From contig CALDRG010000028.1 of assembly GCA_937911265.1 (NCBI GenBank), positions 1 through 33,280 on the forward strand: a stretch of DNA of 33,280 nucleotides, in the 5' to 3' direction. The notes under the pieces are model-generated. The model made no database searches, was not told where the DNA came from, and saw nothing but the letters and a program-made list of their open reading frames with translations. Within the stretch, counting starts at the first letter, position 1. The number at the start of each line of letters is the position of its first letter. Below, piece after piece: positions 15,572-26,400 of the stretch. The position numbers and the translations under genes were made by a program. The DNA comes from Thalassarchaeum sp002495735. Lineage in GTDB: Archaea; Thermoplasmatota; Poseidoniia; Poseidoniales; Thalassarchaeaceae.

Positions 15572-18265
15572 CTAGTCCTCAAACTGATTTTCGAGTGCTT
15601 CGACTATTCGGCGGTTCTCCGAACGCGAGCGGAAGAACAGTACGATGACCAAAATTGCGCCCAGGACGATAGACCCGTAGACGAGCGCCTGAGCCATTTC
15701 CTCAGACAGACCAATGAAGGTCGATGGCATCTGTGAAGTCACTGTCAAATCGATGGGCTCACCGGCGACTGCAATTCCCTCGGGTTGTACTGTGACAGTG
15801 AACCTGTAGGTATCGTCGTCGAGCAAATCGCTAGGTGGCGTGACACTCACTTGAACCTCTTTTGTCAGTCCGGGTTCAAGTTCGAACTCATCGAAATCAA
15901 CATTGATGGCCCAACCTCTCAGGGACTCGCTGGACAGGACTTGGACATCTTCGATGATGTTGCCATGATTAGTGATGTAGAGGATGAAATAGGCCTTATT
16001 CGGGTATTCGGAGTTCTGCTCATCCTCGCCTTCGAGGGTGAATCTAAGATCGTGGATGGTCCTCACCTCAACCACAATATCGACCGAAGTGCTCTGAGCT
16101 GTGTTCCTCTCTGAAGAAGCACTCACCTTGACCACGCCAGAGACGCCGTTTGCGACTCCTTCGAGAACGTTAATTTGGACCTCGACGAGTACTCTCTCTC
16201 CAATTCCCAGAGTCACTGTCCCATCAATCTCAACACCTTCAATCGTCATCGTCCTGAGTATAGACGACTCCATACCGATGACGGTGATTACAGCTTTGTC
16301 TCCCCCGGGATAGTCCCCCGTGTTCTCGACCCAGAATGCGGCGGTCATGGAACCACCTGGAGGGAGGGTTGCTTCGATCTGGTCGGGTACCTCACCGGGA
16401 TTCTGAGGAGAGATGGCCATTGCGTAGTTGAAGTTTGAAACCACTACACTGACAGTGTGCTCGTCTGCCTCGGCGGTCCCATAGATAGCTATCCGTGCAA
16501 GCACGCTGACCGAATCAGCGTCCTCCTCGCCCTCAACTAAGATATCGAGATAGACGGTCTGCTTCTGACTGGGGTCAAGGATAATCTGTGAGATTGTGTT
16601 TCCCTGCGAGTCGGAGAATGACGTTTCCCACATCGGGGAGTTGCATCCTGTGTTATCTCCCGGGTCGCAGGCCTGTAGCTTGAAAGTGTCCTGGATATTT
16701 CCTGAGTTGGTTACATCGATAGGAAACTGGACTGTCTGATCCGTTCGACCGGTCTGCTGAGTCGAAAGAATCGAAGTGGTGACGCTATGATGCGCAGCCA
16801 CTGACACTGTGAGTTCCTTGGTGTCGTAAGGGGTGCTCCCTCCACCACGTCCAACTGTGAAGGTGATAACCGTGTCCTCAGCTGCACTAGCGTCCTCGGG
16901 GACGAATATCTCTGCAGTCACTGTCTCTTTGTTGTTGCCGGAGTGTGAACTGCCAATAGTCACTGATGTCTGGGAGAACGAAATCTGCCACCCTGGAGGC
17001 AGTCCTGAGGCACCGATGGACATGGTCTCCATGCCATTGCCCTGATTGGTGATTTGAACCGTGACCGTGTCAGAACTACCCGGTTCGACGTTGCTGAGCT
17101 TGTTCTTGCTTAGGGTCATGGAAGCATCGTGGCTCTGGCCGACGGTGACAGTCAGAATCTGCTCACAACCGACCGAAGTCCCAGCACGTCCCTGAATCTT
17201 GATTCCCACTTGCGTTCCGGATTCGATGGAGTCATCGGGAGTCACGCTGAAGGTGAAAGTGTGGCTGTCCTGCGAGCCGCCTGGCTCGGAGAGAAGTTTA
17301 CTCAGAGGGCTGTCGAAGTCCACCCATCCTGCGATATCGTGGTCGGAGTCCTGAGCCTGTGCGTTGGCAGTCACGGTCCACTCCGTGTTCCCGATGTTCT
17401 CGACCTCGAACGAGTTGGTGGTCGAATCTCCCGGGTCGAGGTTGTGCGAAGTGAACTGCAGGTCAGGGTCACACTCCTTGCGCTCCGGTATCTTGAGAGT
17501 CAGAGTGATGTTGTCCTCGGCTTGGTCGGCCGCATTGGGATCATTAGTCACAGTGGCTACGAGGATGAAGCAGTGATCACCCGCTTCGGTTGAACTGCCG
17601 TCAGGTACGTCCACAGTCACTTCGACAGTCTCCTTGTCCTCTGGGTCTAGTTGCAGAACTTGAGGGTCTACGGTGGCATCAAGAGTGTCAGACTCGCAGT
17701 CACTGTCCGAAGTCATCTCCAGCTGAACGTTGGCCTGTTGCTCACCGTTGTTCTCGACCTCGACGTCCCAGGTCACGCTATCGGACTCGGTTGAGTCGCC
17801 GTCGTAGGTCTTCAGCTGCTCATCTGTAGTCAGCTTCACAGAGTAGAGTCCGCCGCCGTCACCTGCGGTGGTCGTCACCGTGACATCGTCGTTGGCAGGG
17901 GACCCTATTCCACCAGTGGCTTGGGCGTTCACCGTTGTCTCACAGTCGCCATCAGCCTGGTCGTTCACGGTGACGGTTAACTTGACTGTCTCCGACTCAC
18001 CTTCGTTCACAGATACCTGGTAAGAATCCAGAGCGGAGGAGAAACCGTTGCAGTCGTTGCCCTGTTGGGTGCTGAGAGTCACCGAGACATCCTCATCTCC
18101 ATCATTGGTCACGATGATATCGTACTCCGCGTCGTCATCTGTGGTAGCCTCCTGAGCCGTAGGGTTTGCAGAAAGAGATACTGATACCGCTGCTGCGACT
18201 AACGGTGTTACAATTGTGAGCAACAACATCGCGGTTAGGATGATGGCAGATGAACTGCGCTTCAT
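15572..18265 (-). CDS. Membrane-anchored surface protein, seven Ig-like repeats
   Basis: 897 residues from MKRSSSAII. It has a signal peptide (residues 1 to about 25) and a C-terminal membrane span (VYGSIVLGAILVIVLFF) with a short charged tail (RSRSENRRIVEALENQFED). Between them lie about seven CARDB/NEW3-type beta-sandwich repeats, each marked by a variant of a short motif: VTNDGD, VENNGE, VENIGN, ITNQGN, VTNSGN, VENTGD, ITNHGN. Such domains normally serve adhesion or as spacers; no catalytic domain is seen. Early repeats are strongly acidic and contain paired Cys likely to form disulfides outside the cell. A GTG two codons upstream (18271) is possible, but GGGGTG lies three bases before the ATG. 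It is the last of the surface-protein block. Confidence 0.85.
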   Translation of the reverse strand: MKRSSSAIILTAMLLLTIVTPLVAAAVSVSLSANPTAQEATTDDDAEYDIIVTNDGDEDVSVTLSTQQGNDCNGFSSALDSYQVSVNEGESETVKLTVTVNDQADGDCETTVNAQATGGIGSPANDDVTVTTTAGDGGGLYSVKLTTDEQLKTYDGDSTESDSVTWDVEVENNGEQQANVQLEMTSDSDCESDTLDATVDPQVLQLDPEDKETVEVTVDVPDGSSTEAGDHCFILVATVTNDPNAADQAEDNITLTLKIPERKECDPDLQFTSHNLDPGDSTTNSFEVENIGNTEWTVTANAQAQDSDHDIAGWVDFDSPLSKLLSEPGGSQDSHTFTFSVTPDDSIESGTQVGIKIQGRAGTSVGCEQILTVTVGQSHDASMTLSKNKLSNVEPGSSDTVTVQITNQGNGMETMSIGASGLPPGWQISFSQTSVTIGSSHSGNNKETVTAEIFVPEDASAAEDTVITFTVGRGGGSTPYDTKELTVSVAAHHSVTTSILSTQQTGRTDQTVQFPIDVTNSGNIQDTFKLQACDPGDNTGCNSPMWETSFSDSQGNTISQIILDPSQKQTVYLDILVEGEEDADSVSVLARIAIYGTAEADEHTVSVVVSNFNYAMAISPQNPGEVPDQIEATLPPGGSMTAAFWVENTGDYPGGDKAVITVIGMESSILRTMTIEGVEIDGTVTLGIGERVLVEVQINVLEGVANGVSGVVKVSASSERNTAQSTSVDIVVEVRTIHDLRFTLEGEDEQNSEYPNKAYFILYITNHGNIIEDVQVLSSESLRGWAINVDFDEFELEPGLTKEVQVSVTPPSDLLDDDTYRFTVTVQPEGIAVAGEPIDLTVTSQMPSTFIGLSEEMAQALVYGSIVLGAILVIVLFFRSRSENRRIVEALENQFED

Positions 18266-18306
18266 TGGCACCCCGACATAACCGTCCCTCTAAGGACTTC
18301 GGGCGA

Positions 18307-18325
18307 CGCGACCCCTTGGGTCGCG
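18307..18325 (-). other. Stem-loop between subtilase and Ig-repeat genes
   Basis: A perfect inverted repeat with 8-base arms (cgcgaccc / gggtcgcg) and a 3-base loop lies 7 bases after the subtilase stop and 42 bases before the next start. It is very GC-rich and has no following T-run. It could protect or define the 3' end of the subtilase mRNA; this is inferred from position. Confidence 0.5.
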
Positions 18326-18331
18326 GTAACT

Positions 18332-21300
18332 TCACGCTTCGACGAGATCGTCGGAAGGGGCGTCGCAGTGCATACAATTGCCCATGGAGAAGACGTCGCA
18401 TCCCTGCACCTGACCTGACCTGTGGTATCTCGCACCGCACTCGGAACAGGCCCAAGCCTCCCCTAGTGTGATGTCCTGACTGCAAATCCAACAGGGGATT
18501 CCGCTGCTCTCTTCTTCCTCCTTCTCACCCAACCCGAAACTGTCGGCTATCTTGCTCAGTGCTTCAGTTTGAATCAGACTTGAGGAATCGTCTCCCCTGC
18601 GAGAGTAAACATAGAGGCCACCGCCGACCAGAGCGAGTATCAAAACTGCAATCATTAGTGTCTCTATAATCGATGTTCCTTGCACCTTAGCAGCCGGAAG
18701 TACGTCGATCTCCATGCTGAATGAGAAAGCTTCGACGTCATCGGCATCGGCCAATTTGACCACAAGAATTCCATCATCCCCAGAATTAGGAGTGAATCCA
18801 ACATCAAGGCTCCGGGTCTCTCCGGGCCTCAAGTTAACCACCACTCCATCGAGAATCAGCGGGTCCCACCCCTCGGGACCAGATACTTGGAGAATGTGAG
18901 ATATCTCCGAATTGCCGGTGTTCTGTAAATCGATGTACAGTGTAGTCGGGTAGCCCTCGTGCCCTGTAGGTTGATTGTTCAGGGTCCAACTCACTCTAGC
19001 AACAGACTCAACCAGTAGTGATATCGAAGCGCTTACCTCGACGCCCTCGCCTTGCATCACTAGTGTGACAATGGGCTCAGATGAGGCCTCGGCTGACAGA
19101 GGTATCACTACCGTGCACCAAACTGTGGACGAGGCGCCCGCTGAAAGTGTAGAAGGGGCGGAGCAACTCGATGACCAATCGTCGTCCGGCACCTCGAGGT
19201 AAGTAGTAGGGCGCCATGTGGTAGAGCCTTGGTTGGTAACTGTCCAAGCGAGGTCGAAGCCGGGCTCGCCGACTGGGTGTGACCCAACTCCAAGTGGATA
19301 GTCTGAAACGGTTCCGTCGGGCAGAGCAACCATGTGGAAATTCAGAGAGGGAATTGCGCCTGAGAGGACGTTTAGAGTCCTGTTCCAGTCTACGTAAAAG
19401 CCATCATCGGTAGCGAATCTGAGTTCAAGATTTCCGCTAACAGCTACTCCGTTACCCTGCAGTGCCACGGACCAGACAGCAGATTCTCCCGCGGGGATGC
19501 TAATGGTGTCCAGCCCTCCTGATACAACCCATCCTCCAGGAATATTGCGCACATACGGCTGTAGGTCCAGCATCCGATTGCCCAGATTGCTGAAATCCAC
19601 CTCGATTTCTAGTAGCGTATCAGGGGAGATGTCGTGCTCGGCGCCGTCGGAAGAAGGTGTCGTACTGACCTCGTCTATCGCCTTGACCACAAGTGAAATG
19701 TCCTCGCTCCAGGAATCGGAACTGACTCGTGAATGGATGATTATCGCAGCATTGAACACGGATCCCGCAGGAATCATAGCTCCTGGAGGATTGATGGTGA
19801 TGTCGATCGTCCGTCCGGAATCTCTGGCCATAGTTCCGGTTGAACCATGTGATGATCCAGCGAAGGCGCCAAGCGTGTCGAATCCGAGATGCCAACCGGC
19901 CGGTGAGACCAGTTCCACATCATAGGCCTGGGCGCCGTTGCCCTCGTTAAAGACCAGAATCTGCAGTTCTGTGGACTCAAGCGGACTCACTAGGAACTGC
20001 TCTCCTGGCATCATAATTTCAGCTCCAGCCAGCACGGGCACATCGAAGAATATCGCCAGCTCTGAGATGACGCTGTTCTCAACGTCTGTGCCAGTAATCA
20101 CCATACTGTAGAGTCCGGGAGGTGGAGGTGCAGGATGCACCATGGTCAGACTGACCGATTCGATTTCGGCTGCCTCGAGATTGAAGGTGTTTGAGGTGAA
20201 CGAAGTGAACCAATCGTATTGCACTCCGTCCTGCATCCGCACGGGGTCACTGACCTCTATTGTAGCGTTGGTCTCGAACAGAGCGGTATTCATCAGCGAG
20301 AGTTGCCAAGTGGTCGAACTGTCTGTCGCATCACCGAGTGTGATGGTCTCCTGTTCTGAGGACACCCTGACCCCGGGTGCGCTGACAATGACAGTATGAG
20401 TGAGGTAGTTGTTGATCTCTGAGACTTCCTCTACTGTATCACTCGGGTCTATGTGGAAGGTAAACTCAACATCCCCCTCTTGAGTCGGCGTCCAGTTCCA
20501 CTCGAGTACTGCCGATTCTCCGGGAGACATACTCAACTGACGAGTGCCAAGCAGATTACTGTCGGCTCGAGCGATGACCGATAGATCGGCGACCGAACCG
20601 GCACCTTGGTTCTGGATGACGACGGAGACATCTACCTCCTCTCCGACTTGAGGGATAGGGGATGAAATTTCAAAGGAGTTCTGGACGAAGGTGGGATCTG
20701 GGCTCAAATCATTAACATTGACGCCGCGAACAGCGAGTGCGTATGGCTGCCAAGTCCGGCTGCCACCATGCTGGGCGTCGCGCACGCGCACCGTCCACGT
20801 CCCTGTAGCTGCGTTGTCGATTAGCACGACCTCGACGTTGTTGGTGGAGTCCTTGGTCCCACCAGTGACTGATCGTCCGTTTACGAAGGCGTTGCCCTTG
20901 TACGTAATCTGTCCGTTAGGAGATATGACCTCGAGGTCGAGGTCATTCCTAAGTTGGGTCGAAGAAGAAGATGAGCCAGGGTAGTCGGACCAAGTCAGTA
21001 CCACCTTCATCGGTTCACCCGCGCGAGTGATATCGAAGGAGTAATCGCTCGTCTGTCCACTGGAGAGTCGGGAGCGGTCGTCGACAAAGATACCGACATC
21101 ATTGTCCGGAATCAGCGACTCGACGAGGTTCAGTCGGCCCCACCCCTCATCGTTGTTGGGTATGTCACGAGCACCCATATCCTGAGCGCCGAGTATCAGA
21201 AGTCCCTTGATTAGGGCGCCCTGAGGTGCCTGCCTACCAATCACCTCCATCAGATACTCTCTGACTAGGACAGCCGCTCCGGCCGCAGCAGGGGTAGACA

Positions 21301-22825
21301 TCGAGGTGCCGCTATACTCGAGGTACCAGTTGTTGCTCCATGAACCCTGGGCGCTGTCCGCCTCCTGTGATTTGCACGACCTGACGTAGTCCCCCGGGGC
21401 GACTAGGTCTGGTTTGATTCTCCCATCATCAGTCGGACCACGGCTGCTCCAGTAGTACATTTCGTCAGGAGCACCGCTGTATCGGTTCTTGTGTCCACCG
21501 ACGGTGATTACGTTCTTTGCAGTCCCAGGTGGCGAGACTCCTTCGTTCCTCTCGTTACCGGCTGCGAATAGCACGGTCATACCCTGATAAGACCAGTATT
21601 GATCCCATGTCGAGGTGCGGGAGTCCGCATCCTCTGATTGGGTCGAATAGCTGCCGGCTCCGCTACCAGCGCCCCAGCTGTTTGTGTGCAATCGAACGCC
21701 GTTATTGTAAGCGGAATTCAACATGCTGTTGATGCCGTAACTGTACAACTGTCCAGTATCGTCATCCTCCATCGCCTGGAAGTAGACTTGGGCCTCGGGC
21801 GCTACTCCTTGGTAGGTGCCGCTGCTGCGGAATCCATCACCCAACACCGTGCAGGCAACATGGGTGCCGTGCCCGTCTGAGAGATCTGCTGTCGATGAAT
21901 CTCCGGGAGTGACCGAAGTCAGGCCAGCAATTCGTCCTGTGAAGTCACCATGATCATCGTCGAGGCCGGAATCACCCACAGCAATCTTCTGCCCGCTGCC
22001 GTTCAATCCAGTGATGAAGGTGGTCTCAACTGAGTTGATGCCCATGTGGACTCTAGCTTGGTCGTTATGCAGAACTAGAAAGGGCATGGGGGCGACATAA
22101 GCGACAGAGGGGTGTCTGGCTAAATCGGCCACTTCACTAGGGGACATCATACCCCACATTCTGCCCTGCTCTGGTGACCACGCCTCCTGCAACCAGAGTG
22201 ATGCGGCGATGCTCAGAGAATCCCCGAGACCCATGCCTGGCCGATCTTGCCGGACTAGGTCCGAGTTCTTCCAACCAAGTACTTCGACGAGGAGTGTTTG
22301 ATCCCCGTTGTCCATTCTCAAATCAGGATGAACCAGAAGGCCGGCTGGGACTTCATGTACCGCTTCAACTTCTTTGATCTGAGAAAGTGTGGAGAGGATT
22401 TCGGGCGCAGCCTGCACTAGGAATCCAGAGGGGGGAATGGTAGATCTGATTTCGACATCAGCTGCTTCAAGCAGGGCCTGCCTCGCCTCCCAGAGGCCAA
22501 CCTCGCCGTCGATGAGGACTATTGCGAGGTCGTTTCGTGGATTAGCCAGCTCGACGCTCATCTGAACTGCCGGAATCAATCCAACTTGAGTGTAGACGCC
22601 GATGCTGGAGTCCGCTCTTGTCGCTCGGAAATCCTCGAAGCCGTGGTAGATAAGTGGGGCGCCGAGGTCTTGAATACTGTTTGGATCAGGAGAAATTTCC
22701 ACCTTATCGACCATGCGATCCAAGGATTCCATGGAGGTATTGCCCTCAGTCGGTGACTGATCGAGAATAGGGGCGTAGGACAACAGAAGAATCGTCATCA
22801 TCAGTGTCACTGAGCGCTTCGACAT
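18332..22825 (-). CDS. Giant subtilisin-like protease with zinc-binding C-terminal tail
   Basis: 1497 residues. After a signal-like N-terminus (about 1-22) and a propeptide-like region to about 255 comes a peptidase S8 domain: Asp285 in VGDSGLDDDHG, His319 in DGHGTHVA, oxyanion Asn424 in AAGN, and Ser508 in SGTSMSTPAAAG, a complete catalytic set. The following beta domain (VLTWSDYPGSSSS, then RNDLDLEV, DSTNNVEVV and TWTVRV) is that of KP-43-type subtilases. Next come a CARDB domain (near 700-790) and several Ig-like repeats. A membrane span (about 1389-1407) precedes a linker and a tail with Cys1445, 1448, 1460, 1463, His1468, Cys1476, 1484, 1487: a C4HC3 pattern like RING/PHD treble-clef domains. 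With a signal peptide and one span, the zinc tail should face the cytoplasm. Confidence 0.92.
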   Translation of the reverse strand: MSKRSVTLMMTILLLSYAPILDQSPTEGNTSMESLDRMVDKVEISPDPNSIQDLGAPLIYHGFEDFRATRADSSIGVYTQVGLIPAVQMSVELANPRNDLAIVLIDGEVGLWEARQALLEAADVEIRSTIPPSGFLVQAAPEILSTLSQIKEVEAVHEVPAGLLVHPDLRMDNGDQTLLVEVLGWKNSDLVRQDRPGMGLGDSLSIAASLWLQEAWSPEQGRMWGMMSPSEVADLARHPSVAYVAPMPFLVLHNDQARVHMGINSVETTFITGLNGSGQKIAVGDSGLDDDHGDFTGRIAGLTSVTPGDSSTADLSDGHGTHVACTVLGDGFRSSGTYQGVAPEAQVYFQAMEDDDTGQLYSYGINSMLNSAYNNGVRLHTNSWGAGSGAGSYSTQSEDADSRTSTWDQYWSYQGMTVLFAAGNERNEGVSPPGTAKNVITVGGHKNRYSGAPDEMYYWSSRGPTDDGRIKPDLVAPGDYVRSCKSQEADSAQGSWSNNWYLEYSGTSMSTPAAAGAAVLVREYLMEVIGRQAPQGALIKGLLILGAQDMGARDIPNNDEGWGRLNLVESLIPDNDVGIFVDDRSRLSSGQTSDYSFDITRAGEPMKVVLTWSDYPGSSSSSTQLRNDLDLEVISPNGQITYKGNAFVNGRSVTGGTKDSTNNVEVVLIDNAATGTWTVRVRDAQHGGSRTWQPYALAVRGVNVNDLSPDPTFVQNSFEISSPIPQVGEEVDVSVVIQNQGAGSVADLSVIARADSNLLGTRQLSMSPGESAVLEWNWTPTQEGDVEFTFHIDPSDTVEEVSEINNYLTHTVIVSAPGVRVSSEQETITLGDATDSSTTWQLSLMNTALFETNATIEVSDPVRMQDGVQYDWFTSFTSNTFNLEAAEIESVSLTMVHPAPPPPGLYSMVITGTDVENSVISELAIFFDVPVLAGAEIMMPGEQFLVSPLESTELQILVFNEGNGAQAYDVELVSPAGWHLGFDTLGAFAGSSHGSTGTMARDSGRTIDITINPPGAMIPAGSVFNAAIIIHSRVSSDSWSEDISLVVKAIDEVSTTPSSDGAEHDISPDTLLEIEVDFSNLGNRMLDLQPYVRNIPGGWVVSGGLDTISIPAGESAVWSVALQGNGVAVSGNLELRFATDDGFYVDWNRTLNVLSGAIPSLNFHMVALPDGTVSDYPLGVGSHPVGEPGFDLAWTVTNQGSTTWRPTTYLEVPDDDWSSSCSAPSTLSAGASSTVWCTVVIPLSAEASSEPIVTLVMQGEGVEVSASISLLVESVARVSWTLNNQPTGHEGYPTTLYIDLQNTGNSEISHILQVSGPEGWDPLILDGVVVNLRPGETRSLDVGFTPNSGDDGILVVKLADADDVEAFSFSMEIDVLPAAKVQGTSIIETLMIAVLILALVGGGLYVYSRRGDDSSSLIQTEALSKIADSFGLGEKEEEESSGIPCWICSQDITLGEAWACSECGARYHRSGQVQGCDVFSMGNCMHCDAPSDDLVEA

Positions 22826-22858
22826 CGGCTATCGCCTCGTACCCCTCAATTTGAGCGT

Positions 22859-22877
22859 ATGGGTTCTAAGAACCCAT
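22859..22877 (-). other. Stem-loop upstream of the subtilase gene
   Basis: A perfect inverted repeat with 8-base arms (atgggttc / gaacccat) and a 3-base loop lies 19 bases after the stop of the small membrane-protein gene and 33 bases before the subtilase ATG. It has the same geometry as the stem-loops at 18307-18325 and 27842-27860 but a different sequence. Confidence 0.5.
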
Positions 22878-22896
22878 GAAAAGTCATGATTGGGCA

Positions 22897-23451
22897 CTAC
22901 AGGAATCGGTACTGTGACTTGTCGGCGAATATCTCCATTGTCCACTCTCCCACATTGTGAGTCCATCTCTCGCTCCTCTGGCCGGAGTAGGAGTCGTAGT
23001 AGAGCAATATCTCGATGGTGTAGTTCTCCCACACTGAGGCGCCGTCGACCAGCAGTTCCATGTCATCCCCTGATACTGAAGAGTGCGCCGGTAGGTAGTC
23101 TCTGAGGAATGATGATCGAGAAATCTCTATTCCCTCTGAGTCGATGAATCTAACCTGTAGATCGATGTCTTCGATGGTACGGCTGCCATCGTTGTCGAGT
23201 TCAATCAGAACTACGTGGCCGGGACCTCCTTGTCGGTACACCACGTCTACACTAACACGGTCATATGGAACGATCCAGGTCAGTACGAACAGGGTTGCTA
23301 TGAGCAAAAGTATGACCGTCATAGAGGCGAAAATTACTCGGGTGGGTGAGATGTGTCTCCTAGCTTCATCCTCAATTCGCTCTAACACCTCGTGGGCAAT
23401 CTGGGTGTCGGCCTCCTCGTCCTCGCTCCTTAGCCTCTCCAGAAGACCCAT
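22897..23451 (-). CDS. Small bitopic membrane protein of unknown function
   Basis: 184 residues from MGLLERLRSEDEEAD. A charged, helical N-terminal segment (about 1-36, including AHEVLERIEDEARRH) precedes one membrane span (VIFASMTVILLLIATLFVLTW) and an extracytoplasmic beta-rich domain of about 120 residues resembling an Ig fold, with an NDG turn in VVLIELDNDGSRTIEDIDL. No signal peptide is seen, so the N-terminus is probably cytoplasmic. No family is recognised. The ATG is one base after the stop of the 1461-residue surface protein, with GGAGGTGA just upstream, so translation of the two is likely coupled. A GTG three codons earlier overlaps that stop and is an alternative start. Confidence 0.82.
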   Translation of the reverse strand: MGLLERLRSEDEEADTQIAHEVLERIEDEARRHISPTRVIFASMTVILLLIATLFVLTWIVPYDRVSVDVVYRQGGPGHVVLIELDNDGSRTIEDIDLQVRFIDSEGIEISRSSFLRDYLPAHSSVSGDDMELLVDGASVWENYTIEILLYYDSYSGQRSERWTHNVGEWTMEIFADKSQYRFL

Positions 23452-23452
23452 C

Positions 23453-26400
23453 TCAATCACCTCCCATGAACGTCGCGAGTATCGTAAGAATCGCAGAGGA
23501 GAATGGCTCGATGACCATCACGTGCTTGGTCGAGCCGCTCATACCTGGAACCATATTGAGCAGTGAGAGATCGGAGGCCAGTCCATTGACCCCTAGGGTC
23601 GTACCGGTCGGAATACCATCGGTAACCTGAGCGTCGAGGAGGACGCCCCTGAGATCGAACTCATGGCCCTCGATAACGGCTGAGGCACGGGCCGAGACAA
23701 TGATTCTCTCACCCTGAACGTCATCCACCTCGATGATGCTGTATGGACCAACTATCTCCCTGATGTTGACCGTGGCCCGCTGCAGATTCTCACCCAGAGC
23801 CTCCATCTCCTCGAGGACCAATGGAGGTGTGACAGGGACGTTGCTCATCCTGATGTACAGGCGTTCGACCCCATCGCCACCTGATCTGATGGAGAGACCA
23901 AACGTCTGGGTGGTACTAATCGACATGAAATCGGACATTCCCTCGGCTAGTAGGATTGTGTCTCCTCTCTTGTTTATCGCCCTACCAAAGACCTCTATGT
24001 ACAATGACATACCCTCCGCGGAAGCCCTGAAGTCAAGCGTCGGGGTTCCTTGGAAAGCCAGATTTTGAGTTATGTCGAACTCAAGCGAAGGGGCTGTCGT
24101 CAGGTTGATCCAGCCGGGGACATCGGTCAGGAAAACCGTTGCCGGCCACCATGCTGAATCCAGCCACTGCATCTGCTGCATCATGATGGCCCCGACAGCA
24201 GAACCGTCTCGCCTGTACTGTTCGGGGACGGTCATGTCAATGGATATCGCCGTGCCTATGCTAGCTTGCAGATCGACGGTCTCTGGGATATCCTGAATCA
24301 TCACCTCAGTCCTGCTTCCCGCCTCTCTATTGATGAGCAGGACGTGGACCCAGTCCAGTCTCTCGGAGAGGACGTAGTGGGTCGAGGTTGTGACCTCTGT
24401 TATCTCGCCTACCGATCTGATTTCGAACACCGCATCGAGTCCGAGATTAGTAGGTGCTCCGACAGTCAGACCCTGAAGGGTCAATAGCAGATCTTGGCCA
24501 TTAATCCCATAGATCTGGACCATGAGCTCGCTGTGCGCCGGAACCCAACCTTCGAGACCCATGCTGATGCCCCAATCCTGGCCATTGAGCTTGTTCTGCC
24601 TAGTAATCGAGAAGTCGATTAATGGAGGAAGTTCGGGCAACCAAATCCTCAGGTGGAAGCCATCGGAGATTCCCGTTGGAGACGCCTTGAAGGCAACTCC
24701 GTGAACCCATGTGGGTGCCTTAATCGAGCCGTCTCCGTGCACAGCCTCCACGGTTAGGTCGAATGTCGAGTCGGCCTCCAGTTGGAGGCCAAAGGAGAAG
24801 TCCTCATCGGACTCCGAGCTGGTGGAAATGTCAGAGGTGATGCCTGACAGGACACTGTTTACCGACCTGCCGAGGTCGGCGAATCCGCTGATGAAGAAAG
24901 CGACTCCGGAAAGCCCATTTGAAGTGTTGAATTCAGGCACGTCGAGGCTGGATCCTGAGTCGGATCCGGTCGGTATCTGTATTCCAACGGTGGATGGGAG
25001 TGGATCTATCGAGGCCATTACGGAGAGTGAGTCGCCTCCCACAGTCGGTGCGTGGTCAACGTTGATGCTCAATGCTCGATCACCGGACACCGATATCTGA
25101 GCGGTTCCCCTACCGGTCGGACCCGAGGCCCCCATCTCGATTGGTTCCGTCCAACTAATCTCGCTGAGTCCGGTCAGTCTGGCTGAGATGCTAGAGGTCC
25201 CGGTTATCTGATCATGATGGAAGAGGAAGTGGTCACCAGTCATCCTGACTGGTTCAGTTGAATTGCTGATCTGCGCCTCGATGGACGAGATGGGAGTGGA
25301 GGAGGACCACCCGGTGATGATACCTGATGTGGTGCTGAACGAGTCGGGCACGCCGATTATGGTCGCCGCCTGACGCTGCGTGCCGTCCATACCCGTGTAA
25401 ACAATCGATTCGATTCCAGTCGAAGCGAGGTATTCCATTCCGCTCGATGAGACTTGTATGGAGATAATGTCAGGGATGTCACTGAGTGTCAGGGCCTGGA
25501 AGGAGGCGCCTTCGAGCATTTCTGAGGGATGCTCAATGTAAGTGAACCCGAATGCTTCGTTTGAGGAGGTTCGCAGACTCATGAGTTGCTCGTCTAGCTC
25601 ATCGTCGTCAACCAATGAGAAAGCCACCAGTCCACTGAAGCGGATGCTGGCCGCTACCGGAACCAAGGGATCTATGGGGCCGTTCCTTCCGTTCACGGTT
25701 TCCAGTCCTCTGTCTTTTGCCAGAAGGAGGTGGTCGCCTAGCATGACCGGATGCGAACTGGAGCCTATCTGAACCGAGACTGATTGAATTGGCATGTCGG
25801 CCCGGGTCACCAGCCAGTTATCTGTCAGCAGCAGGTGGAACGTGCGCCCTTGCAAGCCGCTGGTCCCATCGAGGCCACCGCTGATAACATCGACAACCGC
25901 AGACGGGATGTCGTTCAGCACGTTACCGATATCTAAGAACAGGTCGACGATATTGATTAGTACATTGTCGACTATCTTCGAGACGAAATCTAGGCTGTCC
26001 TCAGAATCTAGGCTGTTATCGACTGCCGCCCCTCCTCCTAACTCGAATGAGCCGTATAGAACAATGGCCGTAGGGACGTCTCTTGCGGAGATGTGAATCT
26101 TGCGGTGATCCCCTGATGCACCCTCGCGCAGGAACCACGAGTCGTAGTCGATTTCTTCCACAGACTGTACCGAACGGAGTAATATCAGCGTTTTAGGAGG
26201 ATTTGCCGGATTGACAGGCAGTGTCGGATCATCGACGTTCTCACTGTTGTCTCGGCTGAAGTTCTTGATTCCTAAGATTAGCCCCAGCCTCGAAGGGAGT
26301 TCTCCGGGCAGCTGCGACTGCGAGCCGTCTGAACCGAGCATCCTGAACACGCGCTCAATCTCACCAGGAGACAATGAGCCCGCGGGCATTCCGCGGAGCC

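Noticed and set aside
18307..18325. Stem-loops as bacterial-type intrinsic terminators
   Set aside because: None of them is followed by a T-run on the transcribed strand, so they are listed only as stem-loops.
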